Shown here piece after piece: positions 9,506 to 17,892 of a stretch of 64,000 bases of DNA. Numbering within the stretch: position 1 is the stretch's first letter; the number at the start of each line of letters is the position of its first letter. A program made the translations under genes and the position numbers. The DNA comes from Aquibium sp. ELW1220 (GTDB lineage Bacteria; Pseudomonadota; Alphaproteobacteria; Rhizobiales; Rhizobiaceae). The notes under the pieces are model-generated. The model did no database searches and had not been told where the DNA came from. It saw only the letters and a program-made list of their open reading frames with translations. The stretch lies in contig NZ_JAOAOQ010000004.1 of assembly GCF_030398385.1 (NCBI RefSeq), forward strand, positions 124,001 to 188,000. Reading direction: 5' to 3'.

Positions 9506-9873
9506 TCCTCGTGGATTCCGTCATTTGGGTCGATCACATCAGGCAGGAACTGCCGAGGCTCAGCCGACTTCTGGACAACAGCGAGACTCTCTGTCACCCA
9601 TTCGTCGTCGGAGAGATCGCGCTCGGAAGCCTGCGTGATCGTCAGTTCGTCCTCGAAAGCCTGTCATCGCTTCCGCAAGCACCCCTTGCCGACCACGAAG
9701 AGGTTCTGTTCCTCCTCGAAGAGCGGAGACTTTTCAGCTTGGGGATCGGATACGTCGACTTGCACCTTGTCGCTTCCTGCCTTCTGTTGCCTGGCACCTT
9801 GCTATGGACCCGTGACCGGCGACTGGATGCTGCTGCTCACTATCTGGGGATAGACTATCTGCGGGACGGCTGA
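9502..9873 (+). CDS. vapC: VapC-type PIN-domain toxin
   Basis: A 123-residue PIN ribonuclease toxin. The metal-binding acidic residues are recognisable: Asp in MILVDSVIWVD, Glu in VVGEIALG, Asp in GYVDLHL and Asp in TRDRRLD. Family members cleave tRNA or rRNA when the antitoxin is lost. It is translationally coupled to vapB by a 4-bp overlap and appears intact. Confidence 0.9.
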   Translation: MILVDSVIWVDHIRQELPRLSRLLDNSETLCHPFVVGEIALGSLRDRQFVLESLSSLPQAPLADHEEVLFLLEERRLFSLGIGYVDLHLVASCLLLPGTLLWTRDRRLDAAAHYLGIDYLRDG

Positions 9874-9976
9874 TCCTGCAGCGCCGCAGCCGTCAGGGCC
9901 ACAAGTCGACGCAACAAAACGCCGCGTCCTGTGTTAGGATGCTGCCGTAAACGACGACAAACCACAGGAGGAAATC

Positions 9977-10162
9977 ATGAAGGAATTCCACTGCGGAACG
10001 CTGGTTCCCGGCTGCGACTGGCACACCCGACACGAGGAAGAGGCCGAGATCATGCGCCGTGCAGTCGAGCACATGCGCATCGACCATGGCGAGACGGTCA
10101 TCCGTGAGACGATGATCGACGCGATCCGCTCGCGCATCGAGAAGCGGCGCGACGCCGCATAA
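9977..10162 (+). CDS. DUF1059 small protein
   Basis: A 61-residue protein with the DUF1059 pattern: a short cysteine-containing start (FHCGTLVPGCDW), then a histidine/acidic helix (HEEEAEIMRRAVEHM...DHGET). The paired Cys and His residues suggest metal binding, but the function of the family is unknown. AGGAGG precedes the ATG closely. It is a single-gene unit, followed by a strong hairpin terminator 23 bp after the stop. Confidence 0.82.
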   Translation: MKEFHCGTLVPGCDWHTRHEEEAEIMRRAVEHMRIDHGETVIRETMIDAIRSRIEKRRDAA

Positions 10163-10184
10163 GGGCAAACACGCCTTGTGCGAA

Positions 10185-10215
10185 CCCGGCGGGAGCGAGG
10201 CTCCGGCCGGGCTTT
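10185..10215 (+). terminator. Rho-independent terminator after the DUF1059 gene
   Basis: CCCGGC-G-GGAGC (10185-10196) pairs with GCTCC-G-GCCGGG (10200-10211) around a GAG loop. That is eleven base pairs with one G.G mismatch, followed by CTTT. Confidence 0.7.
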
Positions 10216-10387
10216 GCGGCTCAGCCGGATTAGCTGCTTTGCACGTGTGCGGTGCCGGGTGCGGCATTTACTTCGGCGTGGCGGGAACCCCTCACCTTGC
10301 CCGGCGAACGATAGCGCACCAATGCATCCGGGCATGCGTACCCGCAGGGCCATCACTGCTTGCTGACTCGATCTCCTAAAATTTCGC

Positions 10388-11659
10388 TCAAAGATACTGG
10401 TTCTTCAGGCTTTCCGCCTTTTCGAGCAATCCGGCGTGATCGGGGGTGAAACCCGCGTCCACCCACGCCTCCTCGAGGTCGCGCAGCAGATTGCCCATCT
10501 TCGGCCCGGCCGGCACGCCGATGGCGATCAGGTCCGCCCCCGCCAGCGGGAACTTCGGCGGCGTCCAGCCGGCGAGGAAGCGCCGGAGGCGGAAATAGCC
10601 GCCGGCTTCCAGCATCGCCTTGTCGTCGGCAGCGGCCCGTGCGCGAGCACCGGCGAGCGCGAGCGTCACCCGGTCGGCTATGCCTTCGCGGCCGGCCCGG
10701 TAGGCGAGCCTGGCCAGGTCGCCTTCCCCCATCGCCGGCGCGATCGACGGCGCAGCCGCCCAGGCGGTGAGCCGGTCGCGTTCGGCATTGGCCGCCCTCA
10801 GCCGCAGCGCCAGCGCCCCGACCCGCACCGGGTCCGGCGGCACCATGCTGGCCAGCCGCAGCAGCGGGTCCGGCGGCCAGCCGAGGTCGCGTTCGGCGGC
10901 GATGAGACCGTGAACGGCGTCGATGCCCCATTTCTCGCTTTCGGGCAGGACGCGGGTCAGAACGCCGGACTGCCGCATCCAAAGGAGCGCCCGCGATGGA
11001 TCGGCGGCCGACAGCAGCTTCTTCAGCTCCATCCACACCCGTTCCGCCGACAGGCCGTCGAGCCCCTCCTTCAGCCGGGCGCAGGCCTTCAGACCGGCCG
11101 CATCGGGCCGGCCGGCGCCGTATCGCGCGAAGAAGCGGAAGAAGCGCAGGATGCGCAGATAGTCCTCGCGAATCCGGTCTTCCGGATCGCCAATGAAGCG
11201 CAGCGTGCGGGTTTCGATGTCGGCCAGCCCGCCGACGAGGTCGATCACCGTGCCGTTCGCCGTCGAGTAGAGCGCGTTGATGGTGAAGTCGCGCCGCTCG
11301 GCGTCCTGTTTCCAGTCGCGACCGTAGCGGACCTTGGCGCGGCGCCCGTCGGTCTCGACGTCGGCCCGGAGCGTCGTCACCTCGTGCGGGATGCCCGCCG
11401 CCACCACCGTGATCGTGCCGTGCTCGTAGCCGGTCGGGACAGCCTTGAACCCTGCCCTCTCGGCCCGCGCGATCGTGTCGTCCGGCAGCGTCGTCGTGGC
11501 GATGTCGATGTCGCCCGCGTCTTCGCCGAGCAGCGCGTTGCGCACCGCGCCGCCGGCGATCCGCGCCTCCTCGCCGCCATCGGACAGCACGGAGAGCAGC
11601 CGCTGCAGCGACTCGTCCTTCAGCCAGGAGGCGCGGTCGGCAATCGAGACGGTGCTCAC
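10388..11659 (-). CDS. cca: CCA tRNA nucleotidyltransferase
   Basis: A 423-residue class II nucleotidyltransferase (poly(A) polymerase family) that adds or repairs the 3' CCA end of tRNAs. The GGAVRNALLG active-site loop with the DIDIATT metal-binding Asp pair is visible, followed by RRDFTINALYS and the EDYLRILRFFRFFARYG segment that binds nucleotide and tRNA. ATG at 11659 overlaps the stop of the upstream NUDIX gene by 4 bp. Third gene of a DUF1285-NUDIX-cca operon. Confidence 0.95.
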   Translation of the reverse strand: MSTVSIADRASWLKDESLQRLLSVLSDGGEEARIAGGAVRNALLGEDAGDIDIATTTLPDDTIARAERAGFKAVPTGYEHGTITVVAAGIPHEVTTLRADVETDGRRAKVRYGRDWKQDAERRDFTINALYSTANGTVIDLVGGLADIETRTLRFIGDPEDRIREDYLRILRFFRFFARYGAGRPDAAGLKACARLKEGLDGLSAERVWMELKKLLSAADPSRALLWMRQSGVLTRVLPESEKWGIDAVHGLIAAERDLGWPPDPLLRLASMVPPDPVRVGALALRLRAANAERDRLTAWAAAPSIAPAMGEGDLARLAYRAGREGIADRVTLALAGARARAAADDKAMLEAGGYFRLRRFLAGWTPPKFPLAGADLIAIGVPAGPKMGNLLRDLEEAWVDAGFTPDHAGLLEKAESLKNQYL

Positions 11660-12285
11660 GCGTAAAGTCTCTCCCAGAGCGTGCGGATGATGCCGGCGGT
11701 GACGCCCCAGATGTACCGTTCGCCATGCGGCATGGTGTAGAAAAAGCGCTCCTGGTCCTGCCAGACCCGGCTTTCGCGGCGATGGTTCACCGGGTCCATG
11801 AGGAAGGAGAGCGGCACTTCGAAAGCGTCGTCCACCTCGTCGGCATTGATGGTGAGCAAAAAGCCCGGCCGCACGACGGCAAGCACCGGCGCAATCCGGT
11901 AGCCGCTGCCGGTCACATAGTCCGGCATGCGCCCGACGACGTCGATGAAGGAGGCGTCGAGGCCGATTTCCTCTTCCGCCTCGCGCAGCGCGGCGTGGAC
12001 CGGCGTCTCGTCCTCCGGATCGATCCGCCCGCCGGGGAAGGCGATCTGGCCGGAATGGCTGCGCAGTTTCTCGGTGCGCTTGGTGAGCAGCAGCGTCGCG
12101 TCCAAGCCGCGGTCGACCACCGGCACCAGCACCGCCGCGTCCCGCAGCAGCGTCGGGCGGATCAGGTGCGCGATCGTCGGATTGAGCACGTGGTCGCCGA
12201 ATTCGACCGCATGCGGCGCCTGCTCGCGCGCCGCGCGGCGGCGAAAGTCCTCTGCGGAGAAGGATGGGGCCAGCGAGGCGTCCAT
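11656..12285 (-). CDS. NUDIX hydrolase, CoA pyrophosphatase type
   Basis: A 209-residue NUDIX hydrolase. The box GGRIDPEDET...REAEEEIGLD is intact. An upstream LLTKRTEKLRSHSGQIAFPGG stretch resembles the UPF0035 signature of coenzyme A pyrophosphatases (NudL/YeaB), which split CoA or oxidised CoA into 4'-phosphopantetheine and 3',5'-ADP. It sits 2 bp after the DUF1285 gene and overlaps cca by 4 bp, so it is in one operon with both. Confidence 0.9.
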   Translation of the reverse strand: MDASLAPSFSAEDFRRRAAREQAPHAVEFGDHVLNPTIAHLIRPTLLRDAAVLVPVVDRGLDATLLLTKRTEKLRSHSGQIAFPGGRIDPEDETPVHAALREAEEEIGLDASFIDVVGRMPDYVTGSGYRIAPVLAVVRPGFLLTINADEVDDAFEVPLSFLMDPVNHRRESRVWQDQERFFYTMPHGERYIWGVTAGIIRTLWERLYA

Positions 12286-12287
12286 GG

Positions 12288-12956
12288 TCAGCGGCTCAAC
12301 CTCTCCAGGTCGGCGGCCGGCATGATCGGGAAGACCGCGCCCTTCGAGCGGATGGCGAACATCATCCGCCCGTCGACTTCGATCTCCTCGCCATGCTCGA
12401 CGAGTTCATACATCACCGGACGCGCCACCAGCGCCTCCAAACGGCCGCGCACCAGGAGATAGGGCTTCAGCCCTCCGGTGTCCGGCTCGTCGACGAAGCG
12501 GATCGGATGGTCGGGACCGGCCTCCACGACGTCGCCGACATTGGTGCGAAAGGTCATCACCTGCGCATCCCCTTCACCCGCGACGTCCGCCTCGACCGCG
12601 ACGAAATGCGCATCCGCGACCCGGATGCCGACGCGCTCGACCGGGGTGACGAGATAGGTCCTGCCATCCTCGTCCTTGCGCAGCACGGTCGAGAACAGCT
12701 GAACGAGCGCCGGCCGCCCGATCGGCGTTCCCATGTAGAACCAGGTGCCGTCGGCGCGGATCTCCATGTCGAGGTCGCCGCAGAAGTCCGGGTTCCAGCG
12801 TTCGACCGGCGGCAGGCCCTTGCCCGCCCGTGCTGCGCGCGAAACCAGCGCCGCCAGTCCGGCCGGATCGGCCGCCGCCTTCAAACCGCCGCCTTCACCG
12901 CCGTGGATGGGGGTGTGATCGGAGTCGCTCTTGGAATTGTTGTCGGGGTCGGCCAT
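12288..12956 (-). CDS. DUF1285 domain protein
   Basis: A 222-residue soluble protein with the DUF1285 features: PPVERWNPDFCGDLDMEIRADGTWFYMGTPIGR near the middle, then LVTPVERVGIRVADAHFVA. The function of the family is not established. The start is ATG at 12956; a GTG two codons upstream (12962) with GGGAG about 10 bp before it is an equally reasonable choice. First gene of the minus-strand operon; divergent from moxR with 140 bp between start codons. Confidence 0.88.
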   Translation of the reverse strand: MADPDNNSKSDSDHTPIHGGEGGGLKAAADPAGLAALVSRAARAGKGLPPVERWNPDFCGDLDMEIRADGTWFYMGTPIGRPALVQLFSTVLRKDEDGRTYLVTPVERVGIRVADAHFVAVEADVAGEGDAQVMTFRTNVGDVVEAGPDHPIRFVDEPDTGGLKPYLLVRGRLEALVARPVMYELVEHGEEIEVDGRMMFAIRSKGAVFPIMPAADLERLSR

Positions 12957-13096
12957 GGTCACGAAATAGTCACTCCCGTTTCGCTTGTCAGCCTGCGGGG
13001 CTGATTTAAGTTCGATTGCCTGAGATGCCGAAAAGGCGCGGATCGAGGGAACGACGAGGCTGGCGCTGGGTTCGCGGCAAACAGAGGGAAACACGC

Positions 13097-14104
13097 ATGG
13101 GCGTTATGGCGAAAGACAAGGCGATCAGTGACGCGGACATGATCGCCGAGGCCGAAGCCGCCCTGGCGGACCTCGCGCGGATCCGCGCAGGCGTCGGCAA
13201 GGTCATCTTCGGTCAGGAGATGGTGGTCGAGCGCACCATGGTGGCGATCCTGGCCGGCGGCCATGCCCTTCTGGTCGGCGTTCCCGGGCTCGCCAAGACG
13301 AAGCTCGTCGAGACGCTCGGCACCGTGCTCGGCCTCGACGCCCGCCGCATCCAGTTCACGCCCGACCTGATGCCCTCCGACATCCTCGGTTCCGAGGTGA
13401 TGGAGCAGGACGAGGCTGGCAAGCGCTTCTTCCGCTTCCTGCCAGGCCCGATCTTCGCCCAGCTGCTGATGGCCGACGAGATCAACCGCGCCAGCCCGCG
13501 CACGCAGTCGGCACTGCTGCAGGCGATGCAGGAGTATCACGTGACGATCGCCGGTGCCCGGCACGACCTGCCCGCCCCGTTCCACGTGCTTGCCACCCAG
13601 AACCCGCTGGAGCAGGAGGGCACCTATCCTCTGCCCGAGGCGCAGCTCGACCGCTTCCTGATGCAGGTCGACATTCTCTACCCCGAACTGGAGGCCGAGC
13701 GCCGCATCCTGCTCGAGACCACGGGCATGGCCGACAGCCGCGCCGAGAACGTGCTGTCTGCCGAGCGGCTGCGGGCGATCCAGGCGCTGGTCCGGCGCAT
13801 GCCGGTGCCGGAGAGCGTGGTCGAGGCGATCCTGACTCTGGTGCGCTCGGCGCGCCCGGGCAACGGCAATCCGGATACCGACAAGCACGTCGCCTGGGGC
13901 CCCGGACCGCGCGCCAGCCAGGCGCTGACGCTCTGCGCCCGCGCCCGCGCCCTTTATGACGGCCGGCTGGCTCCGTCCGTCGACGACGTGCACGCCCTCG
14001 CCGAGCCTGTCCTGCAGCACCGCATGGCGCTGACCTTTGCCGCCCGCGCCGAAGGCATGAACGTGCGCGACGTGATAGCCCGGCTGGTGAAAGCATCCGC
14101 CTGA
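13097..14104 (+). CDS. MoxR-family AAA+ ATPase
   Basis: A 335-residue MoxR ATPase, a chaperone-like AAA+ protein usually paired with DUF58 and VWA proteins. It has Walker A (GVPGLAKTK), Walker B (LLMADEINRASP), sensor 1 (HVLATQNPLEQEGTYPLPEAQLDRF) and a C-terminal lid. ATG at 13097 has AGAGGGAA 8 bp upstream; the open frame to 13016 lacks a better site. Its stop overlaps the DUF58 start by one base. First gene of a four-gene operon. Confidence 0.94.
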   Translation: MGVMAKDKAISDADMIAEAEAALADLARIRAGVGKVIFGQEMVVERTMVAILAGGHALLVGVPGLAKTKLVETLGTVLGLDARRIQFTPDLMPSDILGSEVMEQDEAGKRFFRFLPGPIFAQLLMADEINRASPRTQSALLQAMQEYHVTIAGARHDLPAPFHVLATQNPLEQEGTYPLPEAQLDRFLMQVDILYPELEAERRILLETTGMADSRAENVLSAERLRAIQALVRRMPVPESVVEAILTLVRSARPGNGNPDTDKHVAWGPGPRASQALTLCARARALYDGRLAPSVDDVHALAEPVLQHRMALTFAARAEGMNVRDVIARLVKASA

Positions 14105-15018
14105 TGGCCCGTGTCGGCGAGCAGACGGCCCCGGTCACGACTCGCGATGCGCTGGCGCGCGGACGGTTGCGGGCGTCTCTGGTCCCTGATCTGCTGGTCG
14201 ACGCGCGCCGCATCGCCAACACCGTGATCTCCGGCTGGCACGGACGGCGGCGCCGGGGCGTCGGCGAGAACTTCTGGCAGTTCCGCCCCTATGTCGAAGG
14301 CGAGGCCGTGTCGCGCATCGACTGGCGCCGCTCGGCCCGCGACGACCAGCATACCTTCGTGCGCGACCGCGAATGGGAAGCCGCCCATACCGTCTGGCTC
14401 TGGGCCGATCCCTCGCCCTCGATGCTCTACAAGTCGGCCTCTGCCAGCGTGTCGAAGGAATCGCGTGCGCTGGTTCTGGTGCTGGCCATGGCCGAGCTTC
14501 TGTCGCGCAGCGGCGAGCGCATCGCCTGGCCCGGCCTCTCCGATCCCTTCACGGCCCGCAACGGCGCCGAACGGCTGGCGGCAGTGCTCGCCCAGGCCGC
14601 CGACGTGCCCGCCCGCCCCGATCTCCTGGCCATCCGCCGCTTCTCCGACCTCGTGGTGGCGAGCGACTTCCTCGACCCTGTCGAGGAGACGATGGAATGG
14701 CTGGACGTGCTGGCAAGGCATGGCGTGCGCGTGCACCTGGTCGAGATCGCCGATCCGGCCGAGGAGACTTTCCCCTATTCGGGGCGCACCGAATTCGTCG
14801 ATCCCGAGACGCAGCAGAAATACACGGCCGGCCGCGCCGAGACCCTGTCGCAGGAATATCGCCGCCTCTACGTCGCCAGGCGCGAGGCGCTGATCTCCTG
14901 GAGCACAAGGCTCGGCTGGAGCTATACGGTCAACCACACCGACCGCCTCGCCTCGGATGCGCTGGTCCGCCTTCACATGGCAATGTCGGGCGGAATCGGA
15001 AACGGAGGCGCGCGATGA
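14104..15018 (+). CDS. DUF58 domain protein
   Basis: A 304-residue DUF58 protein. The characteristic WHGRRRRGVGENFWQFRPYVEGE...IDWRRSARDDQ...VRDREWE block is at residues 40-90, followed by a VWA-like fold (WADPSPSM, LVVASDFLDP). DUF58 proteins are the usual partners of MoxR ATPases, probably as substrates or adaptors; the exact role is unknown. Start and stop overlap both neighbours (1 bp with moxR, ATGA with the next gene), indicating tight co-translation. Confidence 0.92.
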   Translation: MARVGEQTAPVTTRDALARGRLRASLVPDLLVDARRIANTVISGWHGRRRRGVGENFWQFRPYVEGEAVSRIDWRRSARDDQHTFVRDREWEAAHTVWLWADPSPSMLYKSASASVSKESRALVLVLAMAELLSRSGERIAWPGLSDPFTARNGAERLAAVLAQAADVPARPDLLAIRRFSDLVVASDFLDPVEETMEWLDVLARHGVRVHLVEIADPAEETFPYSGRTEFVDPETQQKYTAGRAETLSQEYRRLYVARREALISWSTRLGWSYTVNHTDRLASDALVRLHMAMSGGIGNGGAR

Positions 15019-17861
15019 ACTTCCTCGCCTTCGGCCAGCCGCTCGTCCTGTTCGGTCTGCTCGCGCTTCCGGTGATCTGGTGGCTGCTGCGCCTCACCCC
15101 GCCGAAGCCGCAGACGGAAGTGTTTCCGCCGCTGCGCATCCTGATGCGCGTGCTCAAGCCCGAGGAGACGCCGCACCAGAGCCCTTGGTGGCTGACGCTG
15201 TTGCGGCTCATGATGGCGGCGCTGGTCATCTTCGCTCTGGCCGATCCGGTGTTCAATCCGCGCGAGCGGCTGGAAACCGGTGGCGGCGCGGTGGCGATCG
15301 TCATGGACAATGGCTGGGCGACCGCCGACGACTGGGATCTGCGGGTCGCGACTGCCGAGCGCCTGATTGCCGATGCCGGCGCCTCGGAGGCCCCGGTCAT
15401 CCTCGCCTTCACGGCGGACAAGCCCAACGCCGAGATCGGACCGTTCGACGCCGAGCAGGCCGTCGACCGGCTGCGCGCGGCCGAGCCTCGCCCCGTGCCG
15501 GCGGACCGTGCCAGCGTCTATGGCCGTGTGGCGGCGGCGCTCGAGACGGCGCCGGGCACGACGGTGGCAGTGCTGACAGATGGCCTCGCCACCGCGGGTG
15601 ACCAGGCCGCGTTCTCCGCCCTGCTCGCAGAAAACGCCGGCCGACTCGTCTGGATCGAACCGGAGCGCCTGACGATGGCGGGCCTTACGGCCGTCGACAA
15701 CCAGCCCGACGCCTTCCTCGCCACGGCGGTGCGTCCGGCCGGCGATACCGCGCCGCGACAGCTGACGGCAGGGGCCTTCGACGATCGCGGCCGTCGCATC
15801 GCCGACACCGTCTTCACCTTCGGCCTGGGTGAGACGACGGCCGTCGGCGAGATCCGTGTCCCCTTCGAACTGCGCAACGACTTCGCCGCCATCCGCCTCG
15901 ACGGCGAAAACCAGGCCGCAGCCGTGCGCGTGCTCGACGAGAACTCCAGGCGCCGCCGCGTCGGGCTGATCTCGCAGTCGGAAGCCGACCAGGCGCAACC
16001 GCTGCTGTCGCCGCTGTACTACATCCGCCGCGCGCTTCAGCCCTTCGCCGACCTCGTCGAGCCATCGACGCCGGACCTTGCCGAAGCGATCCCGCAGATC
16101 CTCGAGCAGAAGCCGGCGATGATCGTGATGGCCGATGTCGGCACCCTGCCGGACAATGCCCGCGACGCGCTGATCGACTGGTTGAACGAGGGCGGGACTC
16201 TCGTCCGCTTCGCCGGATCTCGACTGGCCGCGGCCGAGAACGATCCCGAGCTCCTGCCGGTGCGGCTGCGCCTGGGCGAACGCTCCCTGGGCGGCTCCTT
16301 GTCGTGGACCGAGCCGCAGGCCGTGGCGGAGTTCCCGGCGAGCGGCCCCTTCTCCGACCTGACGCCGCCCCGCGAGGTCTCCGTCGCGCGGCAGGTGCTG
16401 GCCGAGCCGACGCCCGACCTCTTCGAGCACACATGGGCGAGCCTCGCCGACGGCACCCCGCTGGTGACCGGTGCCCGCCGCGGCGACGGGACGCTGGTGC
16501 TCTTCCACGTGACGCCCGAGGCGACCTGGTCGAACCTGCCGATTTCGGGCAGCTTCGTGGAGATGCTGCGCCGCGTCGTGCAACTGTCGCGCAATCAGGG
16601 CGTGATCGACGCGTCGGGCCGCTCCGGCGAGCAGTCTCTGGCCCCCTATCGCATGATTGCCGCGAATGGCGCGCTCGTGCCGCCGCCGGCGGACGCCGAG
16701 CCACTGCTCGTCGGCGCCGGTGCCAGCCGCGGCGTCACGATCGCCAATCCGCCCGGTCTCTACGGCACCGACGAGGGCGTGGTTGCCCACAACCTTCTCC
16801 CCGCGGACGCGGTGCTGAGCCCGATCGAACGTCCAGAAACGTCGCTGCCGGTTTCCGAATTCGCCTATGCCGCCGATGAGTCCCGCGACCTGAAAGGCCT
16901 TCTCGTCGCGCTGGCGCTGGCGCTGATGGTGCTCGACACCCTCGCGGTGTTCTGGATGGGCGGTATCTTTCGGCGCGGCGGCCGGATGGGACGTCGTGCG
17001 GCTGGCAGCGCCGCGGCCGGGCTGCTGGCGCTCGCCGCGCTCGGCCTCGTCGTGCTGGCGCCCGGCCACGCGCTCGCTCAGGATGGCGTGCCCCAGGGCG
17101 GCATGAACGACGTCGACGCGGTCGACGCGGTGTCGAAGACCCGCATTGCCTATGTGTTGACGGGCGATTCGTCGGTCGACGCGGTCAGCCGCGCCGGACT
17201 GTCCGGCCTCACCCGCTTCCTGATCGAGAAGACGGCGCTGGAACCGGGGCAACCTGCCGGCATCGACGTCGAGACCGACGAGCTCTCGTTCTACCCGTTG
17301 ATCTACTGGCCGATCGACGAGACCTCGGCGATGCCGAGCCAGGCCGCCATCGCGCGCGTCGACGCCTACATGCAGCAGGGCGGAACGGTGCTCTTCGACA
17401 CCCGCGACCAGTTCTCCACCGGCATCGGCCTCTCAGGGTCGGCCAGTCCGGCGACGCAGCGTCTGCGCGACATCGTCGCCGGCCTCAACGTGCCGCCGCT
17501 GGAGCCGGTGCCTGACGACCATGTGCTGACCAAGTCCTTCTACATCCTCCAGAACTTCCCCGGCCGCTACAATGGCAGCCCGCTCTGGGTGGAAGCGTCG
17601 CTGGATGCGTCGAACGTCGAGGAGCGCCCGGTGCGGACGGGCGACGGCGTCTCGCCGATCATGATCACGGCCAACGACTTCGCCGGCGCCTGGGCGATCG
17701 ACGCCAGCGGCGACCCGCTGCTGCCGACCGTGCCGGCCGATCCGATGCAGCGCGTCTACGCGCTGCGGTCGGGCGTCAACATCATGATGTACATGCTCAC
17801 CGGCAACTACAAATCCGATCAGGTGCACGTGCCGATCCTGCTCGAGAGGCTCGGACAATGA
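15015..17861 (+). CDS. BatA-like N-terminus plus DUF4159 membrane protein
   Basis: A 948-residue membrane protein. The N-terminal BatA-type segment has two helices (residues 8-27 and 62-78). A VWA-like region follows, with a degenerate metal site at residue 98 (MDNGWA instead of DxSxS). Two further helices lie near residue 640 and 670, and a periplasmic DUF4159 domain (from about 710: IAYVLTGDSSVD, WPIDETSAMPSQAAI, GGTVLFDTRD) ends the protein. ATG at 15015 overlaps the DUF58 stop. The role is unknown; operon context links it to MoxR-dependent envelope functions. Confidence 0.9.
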   Translation: MNFLAFGQPLVLFGLLALPVIWWLLRLTPPKPQTEVFPPLRILMRVLKPEETPHQSPWWLTLLRLMMAALVIFALADPVFNPRERLETGGGAVAIVMDNGWATADDWDLRVATAERLIADAGASEAPVILAFTADKPNAEIGPFDAEQAVDRLRAAEPRPVPADRASVYGRVAAALETAPGTTVAVLTDGLATAGDQAAFSALLAENAGRLVWIEPERLTMAGLTAVDNQPDAFLATAVRPAGDTAPRQLTAGAFDDRGRRIADTVFTFGLGETTAVGEIRVPFELRNDFAAIRLDGENQAAAVRVLDENSRRRRVGLISQSEADQAQPLLSPLYYIRRALQPFADLVEPSTPDLAEAIPQILEQKPAMIVMADVGTLPDNARDALIDWLNEGGTLVRFAGSRLAAAENDPELLPVRLRLGERSLGGSLSWTEPQAVAEFPASGPFSDLTPPREVSVARQVLAEPTPDLFEHTWASLADGTPLVTGARRGDGTLVLFHVTPEATWSNLPISGSFVEMLRRVVQLSRNQGVIDASGRSGEQSLAPYRMIAANGALVPPPADAEPLLVGAGASRGVTIANPPGLYGTDEGVVAHNLLPADAVLSPIERPETSLPVSEFAYAADESRDLKGLLVALALALMVLDTLAVFWMGGIFRRGGRMGRRAAGSAAAGLLALAALGLVVLAPGHALAQDGVPQGGMNDVDAVDAVSKTRIAYVLTGDSSVDAVSRAGLSGLTRFLIEKTALEPGQPAGIDVETDELSFYPLIYWPIDETSAMPSQAAIARVDAYMQQGGTVLFDTRDQFSTGIGLSGSASPATQRLRDIVAGLNVPPLEPVPDDHVLTKSFYILQNFPGRYNGSPLWVEASLDASNVEERPVRTGDGVSPIMITANDFAGAWAIDASGDPLLPTVPADPMQRVYALRSGVNIMMYMLTGNYKSDQVHVPILLERLGQ

Positions 17862-17892
17862 TGATGTTCACCGCCGCAGCCGGGAGGCCGAC

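Noticed and set aside
14973-17252. 759-codon minus-strand open frame opposite the DUF4159 gene
   Set aside because: Low-complexity Arg/Gly/His product and no ribosome site; the opposite strand encodes recognisable domains and overlaps correctly with its neighbours.
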